From Bacillus stratosphericus (GTDB taxonomy: Bacteria; Bacillota; Bacilli; Bacillales; Bacillaceae), in contig NZ_JAIVLB010000028.1 in assembly GCF_020524495.1 (NCBI RefSeq), forward strand, positions 1-39,095: a stretch of 39,095 nt of DNA, given 5' to 3'. Below are positions 35,259-39,095 of this stretch, piece by piece (positions within the stretch are counted from its first letter, which is position 1; each line of letters begins with the position of its first letter). The translations under genes were made by a program, and so were the position numbers. The notes under the pieces are model-generated. The model saw nothing but the letters and a program-made list of their open reading frames with translations, did not search any database and was not told the origin of the DNA.

Positions 35259-35368
35259 TTGGTTGAAAAACGCTTTAAATCACTAAAGTATTAAATGTTA
35301 CAAGATCATTTGTAAGTATACAGAGACATCCGCCGGCATATGGCAGACGGATGTGATGACAGTCTTTT

Positions 35369-36442
35369 TTATGTCTGTTCAGCAAATATTTTTTCGTTGT
35401 ACAGCACACTTGGATGGGTTGGGTAATGTGCGGAGGAAGCAAGGTGATGTTTTTTGGCTTGATCCAAATCACCAAGCTGATAATAACAATAGCAAAGCTG
35501 AAGGTGAGGATACCACGTTTTATATTGTGTGAGCGTAAAGGCCGTTTCGTTTTCAGGAGCCTTCAGTGCCTGCTCATACCAAAAGATTGCGGCTTGATGT
35601 TTGTTTTGCGTTTTTAAATGATCACCAACTCGGCAGCAAAACTCTGGGCGCGGCTGATCATATAAGAAGGAGCGCAATAATGAGGATAAGGCCGCTTCCT
35701 CGAAACCGACCGCATAATAGCAGTCAGCTAAATATTGACATGTGCGAATTTCATCCTCAATCCAGCACTGTTTTATTGCTAAAAATTTATGATAAAAACG
35801 AATCGCCCTGACATGCTGTCCGTTGTCCCTTAATTCATTGGCAAAGTAAAAGAGATCACGAGGCGTCATACTCTCTCCCTTTTCAAGCATGTCTTCATAA
35901 ATTCTCAGGTTGCGCCCAGGTTCGCCAGTGGTTGTTTTCTTACGTTTTTGATGTGTGACGGCTATATCGGCCGGAAAGATGTTGCCATAGACCTGGAGAA
36001 ATTCATGAACGGCCCCGTACCACTGAAAGTTCAAGGCACGCTTCACGAGCCGATTTCTTCTATATTTAAAATTCACCTGTCCGTCCTCATCAAATCCAAC
36101 ATGATAAAACATAGAGACAGCATCCACTGCTGGATCAAGTGTTTTCTTGAGCTCAAGAAGTTTTTGGCGGTCTTCTTCAAATAGAACATCGTCTGCATCA
36201 AGCCATAAGATATACTCTTTTGTTGCATGTGAAAAAGCGAAATTGCGTGCTTTTGCAAAGTGCTGAACCCATTCAAAATCCATCACATTTGCTGAAAACG
36301 AGTGAGCAATTTCCTTCGTTCGGTCTGTTGATCCTGTATCAATGATGATCATCTCATCTACTATGTCTTGAACAGAAGAAAGGCAGTCCGCTAAAACCTC
36401 CTCTTCATTTTTCACAATCATACATAAGCTAATGGTTATCAT
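35369..36442 (-). CDS. Family 2 glycosyltransferase with C-terminal TPR repeats
   Basis: The 357-residue protein starts ISLCMIVKNEEEVLADCLSS and continues IIIDTGSTDRTKEIA with WLDADDVLFEED carrying the DxD-type metal site (about residues 80-91), a GT2 domain of about 190 residues. The rest contains helical TPR-like pairs (PRDLFYFANELRDNGQHVRA, AIFWYEQALKAPENE, LQLCYCYYQLGDLDQAKKHH). SunS, which glycosylates sublancin, has this type of architecture, but no peptide substrate lies nearby. It may glycosylate a protein or spore-surface component given the neighbourhood. A GC-rich dyad (CATCCG/CGGATG, about 35327-35353) lies after the stop without a clear T-run. Confidence 0.8.
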   Translation of the reverse strand: MITISLCMIVKNEEEVLADCLSSVQDIVDEMIIIDTGSTDRTKEIAHSFSANVMDFEWVQHFAKARNFAFSHATKEYILWLDADDVLFEEDRQKLLELKKTLDPAVDAVSMFYHVGFDEDGQVNFKYRRNRLVKRALNFQWYGAVHEFLQVYGNIFPADIAVTHQKRKKTTTGEPGRNLRIYEDMLEKGESMTPRDLFYFANELRDNGQHVRAIRFYHKFLAIKQCWIEDEIRTCQYLADCYYAVGFEEAALSSLLRSFLYDQPRPEFCCRVGDHLKTQNKHQAAIFWYEQALKAPENETAFTLTQYKTWYPHLQLCYCYYQLGDLDQAKKHHLASSAHYPTHPSVLYNEKIFAEQT

Positions 36443-36575
36443 CTTTAGATCACCTCTTCATAGTGTATCGAGCATCAAAAGGAAACATTCTTTTCAGGAG
36501 AGGTTTTTTTAAAACTAGTTTTCTGCTACTGGCTGATTTAAAATAAAGAAAGAATCTATATAAGGGCTGATAAAA

Positions 36576-38465
36576 ATGAGTTTATTGAATGTTGAAGGAT
36601 TATATAAAACCTATGGCGAAAAAACGCTGTTTGATCATATCTCTTTTCATATAGAACCAAAGGAACGCATCGGCTTAATTGGACCAAATGGAACAGGAAA
36701 ATCGACACTCCTGAAGGTGATCGCAGGACTTGAATCGTTTGAGGAAGGTGACATCACGAAAGCAGGAACACTTGATATCGAATTTCTCGAGCAAGATCCT
36801 GAAATGAGCGGAGACGAAACCATTCTTGAGTATGTTTTTTCTGGAACCGCACCGATTATTCAAGCGATGAAGGCATATGAGCAGGCACTCGCTAATTTAG
36901 AGCATGATCCGCAAAATGAAGTTAAACAAGAGGCACTCATCCGTATGCAAAATCGAATGGATCAGGAGGATGCATGGAATGCAAACCTTTCGGCAAAAAC
37001 GATTTTGACAAAGCTTGGAGTCAAAAATGTCAATCGCCGGGTTTATGCACTGTCGGGCGGTCAGAAAAGGCGTGTTGCGATTGCTAAAAATTTAATACAG
37101 CCTGCGGGTTTGCTGATTTTAGATGAGCCGACCAACCATCTAGATCATGCAACCATTGAATGGCTTGAAGGATACTTGAGTCAATATAGCGGTGCTGTCA
37201 TCCTGGTGACGCATGATCGTTATTTCTTAAATCGTGTAGCCAATCGAATTTATGAGTTAAGTCAAGGTCAGCTATATACGTATAAAGGAAATTATGAAGT
37301 CTTTTTAGAAAAAAGAGCGGAAAGAGAAGCAGAGGCTCAGGTGAAAGAAACAAAACGCCAAAACCTGCTCAGACGTGAGCTTGCTTGGCTGAGAAGAGGG
37401 GCGAAAGCAAGAACGACGAAGCAAAAAGCACGCATCGGCAGAGTAGAAGAGCTGAAGGATCAAAAAGGGCTTGATGCAAAGAATGAGCTTTATTTTGCTA
37501 TCGGCTCGCATCGCCTTGGAAAACAAGTGATCGAGGCAGAAGACATCACCATTTCATTTCCTGACCAGACACTTGTGGAGCGATTTACGGATCTAGTCTT
37601 GCCGGGCGACCGTATTGGATTTATTGGACCGAACGGTGTGGGGAAAACCAGTTTGCTTCATTGTCTAGCAGGCAAAATAAAACCGACCACTGGACAATTG
37701 ATCATTGGACAAACGGTTCATATCGGCTATTATACGCAGGATCATAAAGAAATGAACGAAGAGCTGAACATCATTGATTACATCAAAGAAACAGCTGAAA
37801 TTGTGAAGACAGCTGATGGCGCCATTGTGACAGCAGAGCAAATGCTAGAGAGGTTTTTATTCCCAAGATCCATGCAGCGCACTTTTATTCGCAAACTGTC
37901 AGGGGGAGAGCGCCGTAGGTTGTATTTACTGAAAGTCTTGATGGAAGAGCCGAATGTTCTCTTTTTAGATGAGCCGACGAACGATCTTGATACAGAGACG
38001 CTCAGTATTTTGGAGGATTATTTAGAGCAGTTCCCTGGCGTTGTCATTACGGTGTCGCACGATCGCTATTTCCTAGACCGAGTCGTCAATCGCTTATTAG
38101 TCTTTGAAGGAAACGGTCGCATCTTACATTTCCAAGGAGCTTACAGCGATTACATGGAGCAAGAAAAAGAGCTGAAGCTTACAGAATCAGAAAGGCCTAC
38201 TGACAAACAAATAGAAGCTGCACCTAAAAAGAGAAAAAAACTTTCCTATAAAGACCAGCTAGAATGGGATGGGATTGAGGACCGCATTCAGGATTTAGAG
38301 GAAAAACACCAGCAGCTTGAAGCGAGCATCGCAGAGGCTGGCAGTGATTTTGGGAAAATTCAAGAGCTGATGGACGAACAAAAAGCTGTGGCTGAAGAAT
38401 TAGAACAAGCCATGTATCGCTGGACAGAACTGTCACTAATGATTGAGGAATTAGAAAGCAATTAA
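36576..38465 (+). CDS. yfmR: ABC-F translation factor YfmR
   Basis: The 629-residue protein has two ABC ATPase domains and no membrane segments. Domain 1: Walker A GPNGTGKST (about residues 36-44), signature LSGGQKRR, Walker B LLILDEPTNHLD. Domain 2: GPNGVGKTS, LSGGERRR, LFLDEPTNDLD. The linker between them is the charged helical hairpin (KRAEREAEAQVKETKRQN to about 290) that reaches into the ribosomal E/P site. The C-terminus (about 555-629) is a coiled coil. In B. subtilis YfmR, together with EF-P, relieves ribosomes stalled at difficult sequences such as polyproline. Length equals the B. subtilis protein. It is divergent from the TPR glycosyltransferase gene and ends at a strong terminator. 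Confidence 0.93.
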   Translation: MSLLNVEGLYKTYGEKTLFDHISFHIEPKERIGLIGPNGTGKSTLLKVIAGLESFEEGDITKAGTLDIEFLEQDPEMSGDETILEYVFSGTAPIIQAMKAYEQALANLEHDPQNEVKQEALIRMQNRMDQEDAWNANLSAKTILTKLGVKNVNRRVYALSGGQKRRVAIAKNLIQPAGLLILDEPTNHLDHATIEWLEGYLSQYSGAVILVTHDRYFLNRVANRIYELSQGQLYTYKGNYEVFLEKRAEREAEAQVKETKRQNLLRRELAWLRRGAKARTTKQKARIGRVEELKDQKGLDAKNELYFAIGSHRLGKQVIEAEDITISFPDQTLVERFTDLVLPGDRIGFIGPNGVGKTSLLHCLAGKIKPTTGQLIIGQTVHIGYYTQDHKEMNEELNIIDYIKETAEIVKTADGAIVTAEQMLERFLFPRSMQRTFIRKLSGGERRRLYLLKVLMEEPNVLFLDEPTNDLDTETLSILEDYLEQFPGVVITVSHDRYFLDRVVNRLLVFEGNGRILHFQGAYSDYMEQEKELKLTESERPTDKQIEAAPKKRKKLSYKDQLEWDGIEDRIQDLEEKHQQLEASIAEAGSDFGKIQELMDEQKAVAEELEQAMYRWTELSLMIEELESN

Positions 38466-38546
38466 GTATGTTGACAAACTCTCTCATTCTAGTCAATCAC
38501 GTAGAAAATGAACGAAGGGCTAACATTAGCACTTAGACAATATTTC

Positions 38547-38574
38547 AACTGTAGAGCGCTCTACAGTTATTTTT
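38547..38574 (+). terminator. Terminator of yfmR
   Basis: AACTGTAGA and TCTACAGTT form a 9-bp stem around GCGC, a perfect 22-base palindrome, followed by ATTTTT. Its 3' arm overlaps the stop codon of the facing folE2 remnant. Confidence 0.85.
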
Positions 38575-38765
38575 GATAGGAGCATTTGGCATCGGAATCA
38601 TGCTGATGAATGAATTCTGGATTTCGACACTCGACTTGAAAACCTTTGATCCAGCTTTGCTCATACAGTTCGACCGCAATTAACCTCGCTACATCTTCTA
38701 CAAAACGTGGATTTTCATATGCCTCAGTCACTTTCTTTTTTAAGCATGGAATAAAGCTTCATCTT
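38567..38765 (-). pseudogene. folE2: GTP cyclohydrolase FolE2, C-terminal remnant
   Basis: On the minus strand the frame ending at 38567 reads [40 protein letters not shown] and [15 protein letters not shown]. This is the end of FolE2 (GCYH-IB), the zinc-independent GTP cyclohydrolase for folate, with its conserved ECRN..SIH.H pattern. Upstream, YSMLKK is out of frame, and the rest of the about 300-residue protein is missing, so it is a decayed remnant. Confidence 0.75.
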
Positions 38766-38787
38766 CTTACAGTGCTGTACGATTTAT

Positions 38788-38946
38788 TGGTGGGCGAGTG
38801 TTCCTTGGATCGCAGGAGCACTCGCTGAAACCTACTCAACAAGCACACCTTATGATGTAGGGGCTGCTGTTCTTCTGTTAGGGAGTTGACCCTGCTTCCT
38901 GCTCCTTGGTCGTAAGCATTTGGTGAATATTCAAGCAGGTTATTAA
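38788..38946 (+). pseudogene. MFS transporter, C-terminal remnant
   Basis: The frame reads WWASVPWIAGALAETYSTST, PYDVGAAVLLLGS, a stop at 38886-38888, then FLLLGRKHLVNIQAGY and a stop. The GALAE.YS...PY.VGA pattern followed by a last hydrophobic helix and basic tail is the end of a 12-helix MFS exporter. No N-terminal part is present. In B. subtilis an MFS gene (yfmO) lies near yfmR, a possible ancestor. Confidence 0.5.
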
Positions 38947-39002
38947 ATAGAAAAAAGCCCTATATCTGCTCAGAAGATGATATTATCCCCTCTAAGTAGA
39001 CA

Positions 39003-39095
39003 GTGTAAAAAGCCCAAGAACATATCTTGGCTGTTACACTATACTTGGAGGGGATTTTTTATGGCTAGAAAGGGACAACAATTTCAACACTATTC
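39003..39095 (+). mobile_element. Start of another IS3-type element (cut by window end)
   Basis: A hairpin closed by GTGTAA (39003-39008) and TTACAC (39034-39039) precedes TTGGAGGGG and an ATG at 39061. The open frame reads MARKGQQFQHY and runs off the window, matching the start of OrfA proteins of IS3-family elements. It differs in sequence from the element type at positions 1, 11824 and 28296. The left terminal repeat probably lies near 38975-39000 but I cannot fix it. Confidence 0.6.

Noticed and set aside
35262..35285. cre site upstream of the yfnA promoter
   Set aside because: AAAGCGTTTTTC has the core but mismatches at three consensus positions, too weak to list as a site.
1..39095. 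CRISPR arrays, rRNA and tRNA genes
   Set aside because: No regularly spaced repeats and no tRNA- or rRNA-like sequence was seen; the only long repeats are the toxin duplication and IS ends.

Overview
The window looks like chromosome of a Bacillus of the pumilus/safensis/altitudinis type. This is inferred from gene content, order and protein similarity to B. subtilis recalled from memory, not from a database search. Three stretches follow B. subtilis blocks: yerO-swrC-dgkB-rlmCD on the left, the spore polysaccharide operon yfnH-G-F-E-D with yfnC in the centre, and yfnA and yfmR on the right. RBSs are strong, promoters are sigma-A-like, and a T-box and CcpA-type operator are present, as expected of a Firmicute.

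Left core (1-8016): the end of an IS3-type element, then the divergent TetR regulator yerO and RND exporter swrC, a convergent nucleoside hydrolase, the diacylglycerol kinase dgkB and the 23S rRNA methyltransferase rlmCD.

Accessory region 1 (about 8040-18200) is a decayed prophage carrying newer cargo. Phage remnants are an HNH endonuclease, a P27-type small terminase, an SPP1-type holin, an XlyA-like amidase and a small basic phage-type protein. Between packaging and lysis remnants lie a fragment of uracil-DNA glycosylase, a T-box-controlled second lysyl-tRNA synthetase, a degenerate IS3 element, two dCTP-deaminase-like genes (the first truncated), an ATP-grasp ligase and an MFS exporter. 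The last four form an AT-rich unit whose ligase-exporter order recalls bacD-bacE of bacilysin synthesis. Together with the LysRS paralogue it is the best candidate here for an undescribed small-molecule and self-resistance system.

Centre (18300-23300): a tRNA-dihydrouridine synthase with an SOS-box-like sequence at its promoter; a tandem duplication of about 1.4 kb carrying two secreted ETX/MTX2-type pore-forming toxin genes; a frame-broken unknown locus; and a small DUF1540 gene on the minus strand.

Spore envelope region (23350-36450): yfnHGFED should make CDP-activated deoxysugar and transfer it to the spore surface. After a collapsed IS copy come yfnC (MFS), a DASS carboxylate transporter behind a cre-like site, and a cluster of GerPC-like, three GerPA/GerPF-like and one small heat shock protein. 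Then follow the amino acid permease yfnA and a family 2 glycosyltransferase with TPRs.

Right end (36576-39095): yfmR (ABC-F) with a clear terminator, then remnants of folE2 and an MFS transporter, and the start of another IS3-family transposase cut by the window edge.
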